A DNA stretch of 10,328 nucleotides from Ignavibacteria bacterium (GTDB taxonomy: Bacteria > Bacteroidota > Ignavibacteria > Ignavibacteriales > Melioribacteraceae), in contig DSBF01000411.1 of the NCBI GenBank assembly GCA_011049495.1, forward strand, positions 1 through 10,328, given 5' to 3'. Below, one piece after another: positions 1-7,378 of this stretch (positions are counted from its first letter, which is position 1; every line of letters starts with the position of its first letter). Under the pieces are notes generated by a model. That model made no database searches and was not told where the DNA came from. It worked only from the letters and a program-made list of their open reading frames with translations. A program made the position numbers and the translations under genes.

Positions 1-50
1 CTTGGATTAATAGTTTCAGAAGCTTACGACAGCATGAAATTAATCTATGA
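1..50 (+). CDS. 3' end of an upstream gene (partial, frame uncertain)
   Basis: The window opens inside what is probably the end of another plus-strand gene. Two frames are open. The frame ending at the TGA at 48-50 gives a 15-residue tail and would overlap the acylphosphatase ATG as ATGA, a common translational-coupling arrangement. The other frame runs to the TGA at 70-72 and would overlap the acylphosphatase gene by 26 nt. The ATGA arrangement and the lack of a Shine-Dalgarno site before position 47 favour the first frame, but too little sequence is present to decide or to name a product. Confidence 0.3.
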   Translation, partial: WINSFRSLRQHEINL

Positions 51-331
51 GCAAAGACTTAAAAAGAGTTGAAATAATTGCAAAAGGATTAGTACAAGGA
101 GTTGGTTTCCGCTGGTTTGTACTTAAACATGCACAACAGTTTGGATTAAAAGGTTATACAAAAAATTTATTCAGCGGTGAAGTTTTTACAGTTGCCGAGG
201 GAGAGAAATTTTTATTGGATGAATTTGTTAAGAAAATTAAAGTCGGTCCTATGCATGCAGATGTGAGAGATATTTCTATTAAATGGTGTGAAGCAAAAAA
301 CGAATTTACACATTTTGAGATAAGACATTGA
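47..331 (+). CDS. acyP: Acylphosphatase
   Basis: This small cytosolic enzyme hydrolyses the carboxyl-phosphate bond of acyl phosphates; its physiological substrate is usually unclear. At 94 residues it has normal family length. The signature GLVQGVGFR lies at residues 14-22 and forms the phosphate-binding loop with catalytic Arg22. The second motif, YTKNLFSGEV at 37-46, supplies the catalytic Asn40. The alternating hydrophobic pattern fits the ferredoxin-like alpha/beta sandwich. The ATG at 47 has no clear Shine-Dalgarno site and probably depends on coupling to the gene ending at 50. ispF follows after 15 nt, so the two are probably co-transcribed. Identification is firm; the link to isoprenoid synthesis is only positional. 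Confidence 0.95.
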   Translation: MSKDLKRVEIIAKGLVQGVGFRWFVLKHAQQFGLKGYTKNLFSGEVFTVAEGEKFLLDEFVKKIKVGPMHADVRDISIKWCEAKNEFTHFEIRH

Positions 332-333
332 AT

Positions 334-338
334 AGGAG
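334..338 (+). promoter_or_regulatory. Ribosome binding site of ispF
   Basis: AGGAG lies 8 nt before the ATG at 347 and is followed by a T run. This strong Shine-Dalgarno match fixes the ispF start and shows that the organism uses such sites for at least some genes. Confidence 0.75.
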
Positions 339-346
339 AATTTTTT

Positions 347-835
347 ATGGTAATTAAGACTGGATTAGGACAGGATAGCCATAAATTTGATGTACGAAAA
401 GAAAAACCATTTGTTCTGGGTGGAATAGAAATTAATTTTGATCGGTCGCTTAGTGGTAATAGTGATGCTGATGTTGTATTACATGCTCTCACAAATGCTG
501 TGTCTAGCATTACCGGAAAGAACATAATTGGTGCTTATTCGGATAAGTTATGTAGAGAACAAAGTATTACAGATAGTGCTGTATATCTTGAACATAGTTT
601 AAGTGAGCTTGGTAATTATCAAATAATTCATATTGCAATTTCTATCGAATGTAAAGAGCCTTTAATTTCACCTCATATTGAACGAATGAAAAAGAGGATC
701 AGTGAGCTTACCGGTGTTCCAATTTCTGATGTTGGTATCACGGCAACGTCTGGTGAAGGATTGACTGAGTTCGGAAAAGGTAATGGGATACAAGCTTTTG
801 TTATTATCACGGTTAAGCAAAATAGTGGAAAATAA
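347..835 (+). CDS. ispF: 2-C-methyl-D-erythritol 2,4-cyclodiphosphate synthase, divergent form
   Basis: IspF converts CDP-methylerythritol 2-phosphate to methylerythritol cyclodiphosphate plus CMP in the MEP isoprenoid pathway, as a zinc-dependent trimer. The 162-residue length is normal. The putative zinc ligands are kept: Asp10 and His12 in GQDSH (residues 8-12) and His46 in DVVLHAL. The LGG turn (24-26) and PHIERM are also family features. Several usually conserved positions differ from the E. coli type. The usual AHSDGD reads GNSDAD (37-42), so the His34 equivalent is Asn38. The Asp56 equivalent appears to be Asn59. The FPDTDP loop is replaced by YSDKLCREQSITDS (64-77). The usual ATTTEKL reads ATSGEGL, keeping the Glu. 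It is therefore either a distinct IspF subclade or a paralogue with altered activity. The gene overlaps the next one by 11 nt if that starts at GTG 825. Confidence 0.85.
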   Translation: MVIKTGLGQDSHKFDVRKEKPFVLGGIEINFDRSLSGNSDADVVLHALTNAVSSITGKNIIGAYSDKLCREQSITDSAVYLEHSLSELGNYQIIHIAISIECKEPLISPHIERMKKRISELTGVPISDVGITATSGEGLTEFGKGNGIQAFVIITVKQNSGK

Positions 836-1583
836 TTTTATTAAAAACATATTAATTAGTGGTAACTCAATCTTGTTTGCTATCATTATCGGCTTCCGTT
901 TGCCCTTAATCATTAATGATTTCCTTTGGTTTAGTATTGATTATTTTTTTGTAAAATTAATTTTGTCTGTAATCGTTGCTATCTTAACGTTTATTTTTAT
1001 TGCTAAGGTAATAACCGAAAAGCAGTTAGCCACGAATGGAAAAGTTATTAGTGAAAACGAATTTGATTTTGAATCAAAATACTTTGATACTAATCAGATA
1101 GTTAATGTTTTATTAGATTCTAATTTCTCGGGAGAATCTAAAAAAGAATTTGTAAAGAGACTGGAGATTTTAGAAAAATATAATAGTGATAATACTTTTA
1201 TAAGGCTGAAAGAACAATATGATCTTTCCATAGAAAACGAAAGATTTTATGAAAAGACAATTTGGCAAATCGCTTCAATATTTATACCCGTTAGTTTAAC
1301 ACTTACTAGTTTTGGATTTGGTAACAACGTAAATTCTTTTCAATTAATCATTGGGTTTTTGATCTATTTATTTTTTTTGGTCCTTTTCCAACGATTTAGA
1401 TTATCAATAAGATTAAATAGAGATTATTCGCTTTTCTTAGAAAATATTCTTGGATTATTTACGCAATCATATGTTTATAAGTATCAACACTCAAAATATG
1501 GTATGATAGTAAGAGTCTGGACAATTCTTGTAAATTTTGGTCTGTTATATTTAACCGTAATACTTAATCAAATATTTAAATAG
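825..1583 (+). CDS. Hypothetical multi-pass membrane protein
   Basis: I do not recognise this family. Starting at GTG 825, which overlaps the ispF stop by 11 nt, it has 252 residues. An ATG at 783 is also in frame but would overlap ispF by 53 nt, so I prefer the GTG; TTG 873 is possible but would cut into the first membrane helix. The layout is two hydrophobic helices (about 14-34 and 41-62), a charged, probably soluble segment rich in Lys/Glu (63-146), two more helices (about 148-168 and 172-192), a basic/aromatic linker with Arg and Tyr residues, and a last helix (about 229-250). No catalytic motif is visible. It sits in the operon between ispF and the dedA-family gene, 16 nt before the latter. 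It reads as a real gene because the frame stays open over 250 codons with coherent membrane topology. Function unknown. Confidence 0.75.
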   Translation: MENNFIKNILISGNSILFAIIIGFRLPLIINDFLWFSIDYFFVKLILSVIVAILTFIFIAKVITEKQLATNGKVISENEFDFESKYFDTNQIVNVLLDSNFSGESKKEFVKRLEILEKYNSDNTFIRLKEQYDLSIENERFYEKTIWQIASIFIPVSLTLTSFGFGNNVNSFQLIIGFLIYLFFLVLFQRFRLSIRLNRDYSLFLENILGLFTQSYVYKYQHSKYGMIVRVWTILVNFGLLYLTVILNQIFK

Positions 1584-1599
1584 CTATCAAATACACATA

Positions 1600-2208
1600 A
1601 TGTTAGAAGATATCCTCTCATACATAAACACGGTTGATACTACCTTCATTTATCTTGTTTTGTTTTTCTTTGCATTTATTGAAAATGTTTTTCCCCCTTC
1701 GCCAAGCGATGTAGTAATTGTAGTAGGGTCATCTTTAATTGCTACTACCGAACTATCGTTTATTCCCATATTATTAATTACAAGCATCGGAAGCGCACTC
1801 GGTTTTGTTTTGATGTATTATGTTGGTAAACTTTTTGGTGAAAAATTAATAAGGCGGGGAAAAATAAAATTTATTAAACACGGCGATATATTAAAAGCAG
1901 ATAGATGGTTCAGAAAATGGGGCTACAAATTAATTCTTGCAAACCGTTTTCTCCCCGGGACAAGATCTGTAATCAGCTTTTTTGCCGGTGTACATGAACT
2001 GGATGTAGGACGTACTTTTATACTTTCAGCAATAAGCGCTTTTGTTTGGAATGCTTTTATTATTTATTTGGGTATGGTTGTTGGTCATAATGTTGGGTTA
2101 ATTGACTATTACCTAAATACTTATTCGTACGCAATTATTGCTTTAACAATTGCTGTGATTGCTGTTATACTTATTAGAATATTCTGGCGAAAAAAGAAAG
2201 AAAACTGA
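1600..2208 (+). CDS. DedA (SNARE-associated/VTT) family membrane protein
   Basis: DedA-family proteins are polytopic inner-membrane proteins; known members include flippases for undecaprenyl phosphate or phospholipids and proteins needed for membrane homeostasis. The 202-residue length is typical. Family marks are the re-entrant segment with acidic residues, ENVFPPSPSD (Glu28 and Asp37), the glycine-rich GSALGFVLMYYVGKLFGEK (64-82), and the essential-arginine motif NRFLPGTR (Arg116, Pro119, Arg122) followed by FFAGV. Two or three hydrophobic helices follow, and the C-terminus is strongly basic (RKKKEN), consistent with a cytoplasmic tail. The ATG at 1600 has no Shine-Dalgarno site and lies 16 nt after the previous stop. 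lnt begins 4 nt after its stop. Placement among envelope genes fits a lipid-carrier role, but the substrate cannot be read from sequence. Confidence 0.9.
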   Translation: MLEDILSYINTVDTTFIYLVLFFFAFIENVFPPSPSDVVIVVGSSLIATTELSFIPILLITSIGSALGFVLMYYVGKLFGEKLIRRGKIKFIKHGDILKADRWFRKWGYKLILANRFLPGTRSVISFFAGVHELDVGRTFILSAISAFVWNAFIIYLGMVVGHNVGLIDYYLNTYSYAIIALTIAVIAVILIRIFWRKKKEN

Positions 2209-2212
2209 TTCG

Positions 2213-3850
2213 ATGAATAATAACCAATATACGGTTAAGTTAAATATAGATTTGAAGAGAGAAAGAAGAAAAGACTTACTGCTGGCTTTGATTAGCGGTA
2301 TCATGTTTGGATTAGCATTTCCTCCTTTACCTTTTTTCCCGTTACTCTTTGCTGCGCTTATCCCATATTTTATAATAATTGAAAAACGGAATTCTCTTTC
2401 ATCAATAAATAGAATTACCTACTTTACTTTTTTTATATACACAATTATTTCCGGTTATTGGGTGGGAAGCTGGCAGCCGGAAGCAGATGTTTTCTTGATG
2501 ATTGCCGGAAGTGCATTGTTGTTTTTTAACCCGATTCTTTTCTTGATTCCTTCATCTCTTTATTACTTAGCTTTTAAATCCTTCGGAAGAAAAACTGCGC
2601 TATTACTTTTCCCATTATTCTGGGTTACCTCCGAATACTTATATAGCGTTACTGATATTAAATTCCCATGGTTGACCACTGGACATTCGCTTTCTTATTT
2701 CAATTCCTTTATTCAAATTGCTGACATTATCGGCTCATTCGGAATAGGAATAGTTGTGATTTATATTAACGTACTATTCTATATATCTTACAAAAAGTTT
2801 GTATCTGGATTCAAAATTAGCAGAGCTTTATACATAAGTATTCTTTTGCTTGTTGTTCCAATTATATACGGAGTTGTTAGAACAAATGAAACTAAAAGTA
2901 ATGCATTAAAAGTAAAAATTGGTGTCGTCCAACCGAATTTCAATCCTTGGCAGAAATGGGAAGCCGGAAACTTAAGTGATCAACTTGAACTTTATCTTTC
3001 TTTATCTAATAAAGAAATTATGAATGGTGCTGAATTAATAATTTGGCCTGAAACAGCACTGCCGGTTTATTTGCTTGGCGGTGGGTATGAAAATGTTGTT
3101 CAACGAATTCATAATTTTTGCGAAACGAATAATGTTTTTCTTCTAACCGGAATGCCTCATGCCAATTTTTACTTTGACAGCACAAAAGCACCGAAGGATG
3201 CAAAGAAAACTGCAAGCGGAACTTACTATACTTCTTATAATTCTATTCTATTATTTCAACCGGGAAGTAATGATGTACCTATGTACGGTAAAATAAAACT
3301 TGTACCGTTCGGTGAAAAAGTACCATTTATTGAACAAGTTCCTTTTCTTGGAGATTTAATTAAATGGGGAGTAGGTATCTCGAGTTGGAACGAAGGACCG
3401 GAACAAAAGGTTTTTGAAATTTCTCCGAATAATAAATCATTCCGAATAGCGGGTCTTGTCTGTTTTGAATCAATTTTTCCGCGATTTATTTCGGATTTTG
3501 TGATTAACGGTGCTGAACTAATTGTTGTTGTTACTAATGATAGCTGGTATGGCGATTCCAGCGGTCCTTATCAACATAAAGAGATTAGTGTTTTGCGAGC
3601 AATTGAAAATAGACGAACAGTTGTTAGGTCTGCTAACGGCGGTATTAGCTGTGTCATCGATAAATATGGCAATACTTTAATTGATACAAAAATGTACACA
3701 AGAACAAGTTTTACTTATGAAGCAGAACTTAATTCAGAAATAACTTTTTATACAAAAACCGCAAACGTATTACCGGTACTAAGTCTTATTGCTTCAATAT
3801 TTGTTATGTTTGCGTTCACTATTAATAAACTAAAAAAGAAAATAAAATGA
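2213..3850 (+). CDS. lnt: Apolipoprotein N-acyltransferase
   Basis: Lnt transfers an acyl chain from phospholipid to the N-terminal cysteine of diacylated lipoproteins, the last step of lipoprotein maturation in diderm bacteria. With ATG 2213 the protein has 545 residues, slightly longer than E. coli Lnt. An earlier in-frame start would run back into the dedA-family gene and add a hydrophilic tail, so 2213 is preferred. The N-terminal half is a series of membrane helices (about 20-225). A nitrilase-type domain starts at GVVQPN (residue 237) and contains the expected triad: Glu280 in WPETA, Lys360 in YGKIKLVPFGE, and Cys417 in CFES. A final helix (about 515-537) and a basic tail close the protein. 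The FPWLTTGH segment matches the family's conserved periplasmic-side loop. The stop overlaps the next gene's start as ATGA. Confidence 0.96.
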   Translation: MNNNQYTVKLNIDLKRERRKDLLLALISGIMFGLAFPPLPFFPLLFAALIPYFIIIEKRNSLSSINRITYFTFFIYTIISGYWVGSWQPEADVFLMIAGSALLFFNPILFLIPSSLYYLAFKSFGRKTALLLFPLFWVTSEYLYSVTDIKFPWLTTGHSLSYFNSFIQIADIIGSFGIGIVVIYINVLFYISYKKFVSGFKISRALYISILLLVVPIIYGVVRTNETKSNALKVKIGVVQPNFNPWQKWEAGNLSDQLELYLSLSNKEIMNGAELIIWPETALPVYLLGGGYENVVQRIHNFCETNNVFLLTGMPHANFYFDSTKAPKDAKKTASGTYYTSYNSILLFQPGSNDVPMYGKIKLVPFGEKVPFIEQVPFLGDLIKWGVGISSWNEGPEQKVFEISPNNKSFRIAGLVCFESIFPRFISDFVINGAELIVVVTNDSWYGDSSGPYQHKEISVLRAIENRRTVVRSANGGISCVIDKYGNTLIDTKMYTRTSFTYEAELNSEITFYTKTANVLPVLSLIASIFVMFAFTINKLKKKIK

Positions 3851-4863
3851 TTGACTTAAGAAGTGATACCGTTACTAAACCTTCTAAAGAAATGCTAAAG
3901 GCAATGTATGATGCCGAAGTTGGTGATGATGTTTATAAAGAAGACCCTACAGCAAATGAGTTGGAAAGATACGCAGCAGAGTTATTAAACAAAGAGGCAG
4001 CACTATTCGTCCCAAGTGGAGTAATGGGTAATCAAATTTGTCTAAATGTATTAACTCAACCGATGGATGAAGTAATTTGCGAAAAAGATGCTCACATTTT
4101 TCAATATGAATCAGGTTCACCTGCTGCTTTAAGCGGTATTCAGCTTTTGCAGGTTGAAGGTAAAAGAGGAGTTTTTACACCCGAACAAATTGAACCTTTG
4201 ATTAGACCAACTAGTGCATATTATATGCCGCGCACAAAAGTAATTGAGGTTGAGAATACTCATAACAGAGCCGGTGGTACTGTCAATCCGATTGAAAACA
4301 TTGAAGCGTTACATAATCTTGCAAAAAAGTACAATTTATTTTTTCATCTTGATGGAGCAAGAATTTGGAATGCTTCAGTTGCAACTGGTATTCCACCTTC
4401 AGAATACGCAAGTTATTTTGATTCAATTTCTTGTTGTCTTTCAAAAGGATTAGGTGCACCTATCGGCTCCATTATTGCCGGGTCAAAGGATTTTATAAAA
4501 GAAGCGTACCGTATTCGTAAAGCATGGGGCGGTGGAATGAGACAAGTTGGTGTGATCGCCGCAGCCGGTTTATATGCTCTTAAGAATAATATCGAAAGAC
4601 TAAAAGAAGATCACGAGAAAGCAAAAACTTTAGCAGAGTTCTTAAATCAATCCGATGGTTTCGAAATTGATTTGGAAAGTGTGCAAACAAATATTCTTAT
4701 TTTCAAGCCAATAAAAAATTCTGTGGAAGAAATATTGGCTAAAGCTAAAGAACTTGGTTTACTTCTTTCTGTCGGCAGTGTTGGAACATTAAGAGCAGTT
4801 ACTCATATGGATGTTTCTATTGAAGATATTGAAAAAACAAAATTGATTTTGGGACAACTTTAG
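3847..4863 (+). CDS. ltaE: Low-specificity L-threonine aldolase (PLP enzyme)
   Basis: This enzyme cleaves L-threonine or allo-threonine to glycine and acetaldehyde, using pyridoxal phosphate in a fold type I subunit. The start MIDLRSDTVTKP is the family hallmark. Visible active-site residues are His83 in the DAHIFQYE segment (stacking on the cofactor), Asp169 and Arg172 in HLDGARIWN, and the PLP-binding Lys200 in CLSKGLGAPIGS. The next conserved block, RKAWGGGMRQVG, is also present. The 338-residue length is normal and the enzyme is probably a cytosolic tetramer. The ATG overlaps the lnt stop by 4 nt (ATGA), so translation is probably coupled, although the two enzymes share no obvious pathway. 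The thioesterase gene follows after 16 nt. Confidence 0.95.
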   Translation: MIDLRSDTVTKPSKEMLKAMYDAEVGDDVYKEDPTANELERYAAELLNKEAALFVPSGVMGNQICLNVLTQPMDEVICEKDAHIFQYESGSPAALSGIQLLQVEGKRGVFTPEQIEPLIRPTSAYYMPRTKVIEVENTHNRAGGTVNPIENIEALHNLAKKYNLFFHLDGARIWNASVATGIPPSEYASYFDSISCCLSKGLGAPIGSIIAGSKDFIKEAYRIRKAWGGGMRQVGVIAAAGLYALKNNIERLKEDHEKAKTLAEFLNQSDGFEIDLESVQTNILIFKPIKNSVEEILAKAKELGLLLSVGSVGTLRAVTHMDVSIEDIEKTKLILGQL

Positions 4864-4879
4864 AACTTGGAGTAAGATT

Positions 4880-5356
4880 ATGATTAAGAATAAAAGGGAA
4901 ATAGATAAAAGCTTGTATAAGCATCAAATTAAAGAGCAGGTAAAGTTTCATGAAGTTGATATGTTGGGTATATGCAACAATGCTGTTTACTTCAATTATT
5001 TTGAAGATGCACGGTTGAGTTATGTGTATGACTTGAAAAGGAATTATAATCTAGTAGAATTTCTTGAAGGTAATTCATTTTTCATTATGGTTCATAATCA
5101 CTGCGATTATTTTGAATCTGCACATCTTGATGATGAACTTATAATCCATACCAGAGTGAATGAAGTAAAGAACTCAAGTTTTAGTTTTGAACATATAGTT
5201 GAAAAAGTTTCTACTCAAAAAATTATTGCAAAAGGCGGTGGCACAGTTGTACATATCGATAAATCAATTCAAAAATCCATACCGTTACCTGAAGAATTCT
5301 ACGATGCAGTAAAATCCTACGAAAAAGATGTTGCTATTTTAAAGAATAAGAAATAA
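4880..5356 (+). CDS. Acyl-CoA thioesterase, 4-hydroxybenzoyl-CoA thioesterase-like hotdog protein
   Basis: This is a single hotdog-fold domain of 158 residues, likely a cytosolic homotetramer that hydrolyses acyl-CoA thioesters (YbgC/FadM/4HBT group). The diagnostic segment is VKFHEVDMLGICNNAVYFNYF (residues 21-41), split here as VKFHEVDMLG plus ICNNAVYFNYF. Asp27 is at the usual catalytic position and is followed by Gly30, the NNxxYFNYFEDAR block and Arg45. The later VNEVKNSSFSFEHIVEK block and the GGGTVVHID strand also fit. About 15 extra hydrophilic residues precede the domain. GGAG at 4869-4872 lies 7 nt before the ATG, supporting this start. Substrate chain type cannot be deduced. It lies between the threonine aldolase gene and an exonuclease gene, probably in the same transcript. 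Confidence 0.88.
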   Translation: MIKNKREIDKSLYKHQIKEQVKFHEVDMLGICNNAVYFNYFEDARLSYVYDLKRNYNLVEFLEGNSFFIMVHNHCDYFESAHLDDELIIHTRVNEVKNSSFSFEHIVEKVSTQKIIAKGGGTVVHIDKSIQKSIPLPEEFYDAVKSYEKDVAILKNKK

Positions 5357-5390
5357 TTTCTTTTATTCTTTACCAAAATTCGGGGTCAAT

Positions 5391-6080
5391 GTGCAATTAG
5401 TATTCGACATTGAAACAGTCGGTTTTGAAATCGACACACTCTCCGATTCTCAAAAAGAATTTTTGCTTCGATATGCAGAAAAGGAAAAGGACGAGGAAAC
5501 ACGAACTCAAAAAATTGATGAAGCTGTTAGATACTTGAGTCTTTATCCATTTACTGCAAAAGTTGTGGCAATTGGACTTTATCACACTCAAATGGAAAAA
5601 GCTCTTGTACTTTATGAAGGAGATAAAGATCAAAAGAATGTTGTTTCCGATGACGAGCATGTCGTCTATAAAGCAATGGCTGAAGTTGATATGCTAAAAA
5701 CATTTTGGCAGTATGCAGAAAAAGTTGAGAAGTTTATTTCATTCAACGGAAGAAATTTTGATATACCATTTTTAATGCTGCGTTCGGCAGTCTTAAAAAT
5801 AAAACCAACCGTAAATTTTCTTGGTAATCGATTTAATACTTCAAAACATATTGATTTGTTGGAGCAGTTTACTTTCTACGGATTAATAAGAAAATTTAAT
5901 CTGGATTTTTACTGTCATGCTTTTGGTATTGAATCCCCGAAATCAAAAGGCGTAAGCGGTATGGAAGTTAAACAACTATACGAAGCAGGAAGAATTGAAG
6001 AAATTGCAGTTTATTGCGGACAAGATATTCGCGCAACTTATGAGCTTTACAAAATTTGGAATGAATACTTAAACTTATAA
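5391..6080 (+). CDS. Stand-alone DEDDy 3'-5' exonuclease (predicted PolB-like exonuclease family)
   Basis: This is a 229-residue protein with all three exonuclease motifs of the DnaQ/RNase-H-like superfamily. Exo I is FDIET with Asp6 and Glu8. Exo II is FISFNGRNFDIPFL with Asp124. Exo III is YCGQDIRATYELY, where Tyr208 and Asp212 make the YxxxD arrangement of the DEDDy class. This pattern matches the stand-alone predicted PolB-like exonuclease family (Pfam DNA_pol_B_exo2 type), without a polymerase domain. It probably trims single-stranded DNA or RNA 3' ends; the physiological substrate is unknown. The start is GTG at 5391, with a GGGG run at 5382-5385 as a possible ribosome site; the first residues, QLVFDIET, leave no room for a later start. 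It lies 34 nt after the thioesterase gene. Confidence 0.87.
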   Translation: MQLVFDIETVGFEIDTLSDSQKEFLLRYAEKEKDEETRTQKIDEAVRYLSLYPFTAKVVAIGLYHTQMEKALVLYEGDKDQKNVVSDDEHVVYKAMAEVDMLKTFWQYAEKVEKFISFNGRNFDIPFLMLRSAVLKIKPTVNFLGNRFNTSKHIDLLEQFTFYGLIRKFNLDFYCHAFGIESPKSKGVSGMEVKQLYEAGRIEEIAVYCGQDIRATYELYKIWNEYLNL

Positions 6081-6151
6081 TCAATTAATCCATAGAAGTT
6101 TTTGCTTCTCTGTTGCTTTCCTTTTTAATTCTATAATAAATAAATTTTTTT

Positions 6152-6155
6152 GGAG
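6152..6155 (+). promoter_or_regulatory. Possible ribosome binding site upstream of the channel gene
   Basis: GGAG within TTTTTGGAGCGG is the only Shine-Dalgarno-like run between the exonuclease stop and the TTG at 6286. The codons just after it in the channel's frame are ATT at 6160 (4 nt away) and ATT at 6169 (13 nt away). ATT is a rare but known bacterial start. It is relevant only as support for a longer channel protein. Confidence 0.25.
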
Positions 6156-6285
6156 CGGAATTAACAAAATTCCAACGGGCAGTTTTTTATTAAACAAGAT
6201 TAAGGATTTTTTAGGTGTTCTAACTTACATTATTGTTATCGTAATAATAGTCGTAAACTATTTTGATGTTGATTACAATTTTGGA

Positions 6286-7377
6286 TTGTTGGCTGTAGCC
6301 TTAATTGCAACAATTGTTAGAACATTCACACGACCATATTTACTTTGTTTTTTAAGGTCGGTATTTCTTTCCAATTCGGTTGCATTTAATATTGGTGATT
6401 GGATTAAGCTTTCGGCTATTAACAGCGACAAAGAGATAATTGGAGAAGTTGATAACATTGATCGTCGTAATTTACAGCTCAAAACTGAAAGCGATACAAT
6501 CGTAACAATCTCACAATCAAGTTTAGATGATTTTGTGATTGAGAATTATTGGGGAAGCGGAAAAGAAACACGATTTGAAATCAGCTTTTATTTTAACAAG
6601 AACTTTCCTGTAAATAGAGTTAAAAGAGTTTTGCTCTCTGCCGTTAAACAATCAATAGAAGATAATAATTTGCAGTCATCTAAAGAATCAGAAGTTATTA
6701 TTAAACATTTTGATAAAGAAGTAATCCACTATTTGGTTTACTTTTGGATAAATCCTTGGAAGCAAATATCGCCCGAAAAAATAATTGATAGAATTATTGC
6801 TACTTCTATTTCCTACATGGAAATAAGCGGATTGTATTTCGCAGAAAAGAAAGAAAAAGATTACCCAATTTCAACATATTCTGATATAAGAAACGTAATA
6901 GCAAACATTGATTTATTCCTCACTTTAAATGAAAATGAATTAATAGAATTAGCAAAAGGAATTAATGAAACTGAATTTTTGAAAGAGGAAAAGGTAATTA
7001 AAGAAAACGATGACGGGGATTCAATGTTTGTTGTTGTTGAAGGCTTGCTTGACGTTTTTGTTTCTTCAAAAGACGGTAAACAGATAAAAGTTGGTAGACT
7101 AAAACCCGGAGAATTCTTTGGTGAAATGTCACTTATGACCGGTGAAAAAAGAAGCGCAACGGTAATTTGTTTAACGGATGTTTTATTATATGAAATTAGA
7201 AAAGAAAGTATCTCAAAAATAATTAGTAACCGTAAAGAGGTTATAAACGAATTCGGCGAGATTATATCCCGCCGAACTCAGTTAAATGTGGAATTAAAAG
7301 AAAAGTATGAAAAAACAAAACACTCATTGCTTAATGAAATTGTGGGTAAGATCAAAAGTTTCTTCAAACATAATTAG
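6286..7377 (+). CDS. MscS-like channel with C-terminal cyclic-nucleotide-binding domain
   Basis: This appears to be a small-conductance mechanosensitive-type channel fused to a cNMP sensor, like the bacterial cyclic-nucleotide-gated MscS relatives. TTG 6286 is the first conventional start and gives 363 residues. A pore-type helix occupies about 1-28, then the MscS beta-domain entry FNIGDWIKL (34-42) and the mixed domain (to about 190). The cNMP domain (about 210-330) has the phosphate-binding cassette FGEMSLMTGEKRSATV at 278-293, with Glu280 for the ribose and Arg289/Ser290 for the cyclic phosphate, so binding looks intact. A charged helical tail follows. The frame is open back to 6073 and encodes another membrane-type helix at about 6205-6270 with no ATG, GTG or TTG. 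The protein is therefore probably longer and uses a rare start, or the gene has lost its 5' end. It ends one base from a convergent ferredoxin gene. Confidence 0.82.
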   Translation: MLAVALIATIVRTFTRPYLLCFLRSVFLSNSVAFNIGDWIKLSAINSDKEIIGEVDNIDRRNLQLKTESDTIVTISQSSLDDFVIENYWGSGKETRFEISFYFNKNFPVNRVKRVLLSAVKQSIEDNNLQSSKESEVIIKHFDKEVIHYLVYFWINPWKQISPEKIIDRIIATSISYMEISGLYFAEKKEKDYPISTYSDIRNVIANIDLFLTLNENELIELAKGINETEFLKEEKVIKENDDGDSMFVVVEGLLDVFVSSKDGKQIKVGRLKPGEFFGEMSLMTGEKRSATVICLTDVLLYEIRKESISKIISNRKEVINEFGEIISRRTQLNVELKEKYEKTKHSLLNEIVGKIKSFFKHN

Positions 7378-7378
7378 C

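Noticed and set aside
154..525. Minus-strand open frame across the acylphosphatase and ispF genes
   Set aside because: It lies opposite two firmly identified genes and has no recognisable protein features, so it is a shadow frame. The same applies to the antisense frames at 668-913, 3018-3215, 5397-5660, 6273-6482 and the plus-strand frame at 8207-8458.
783..824. Longer start (ATG 783) for the orphan membrane protein
   Set aside because: It would overlap ispF by 53 nt over conserved ispF codons. GTG 825 gives a more usual 11-nt overlap.
6094..6109. Small inverted repeat AGAAG(T)TTTT(G)CTTCT followed by a T-rich stretch after the exonuclease gene, as a terminator
   Set aside because: The stem is only five or six pairs with low GC and a wobble, and the T-rich stretch is interrupted. 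It is too weak to call in AT-rich DNA.
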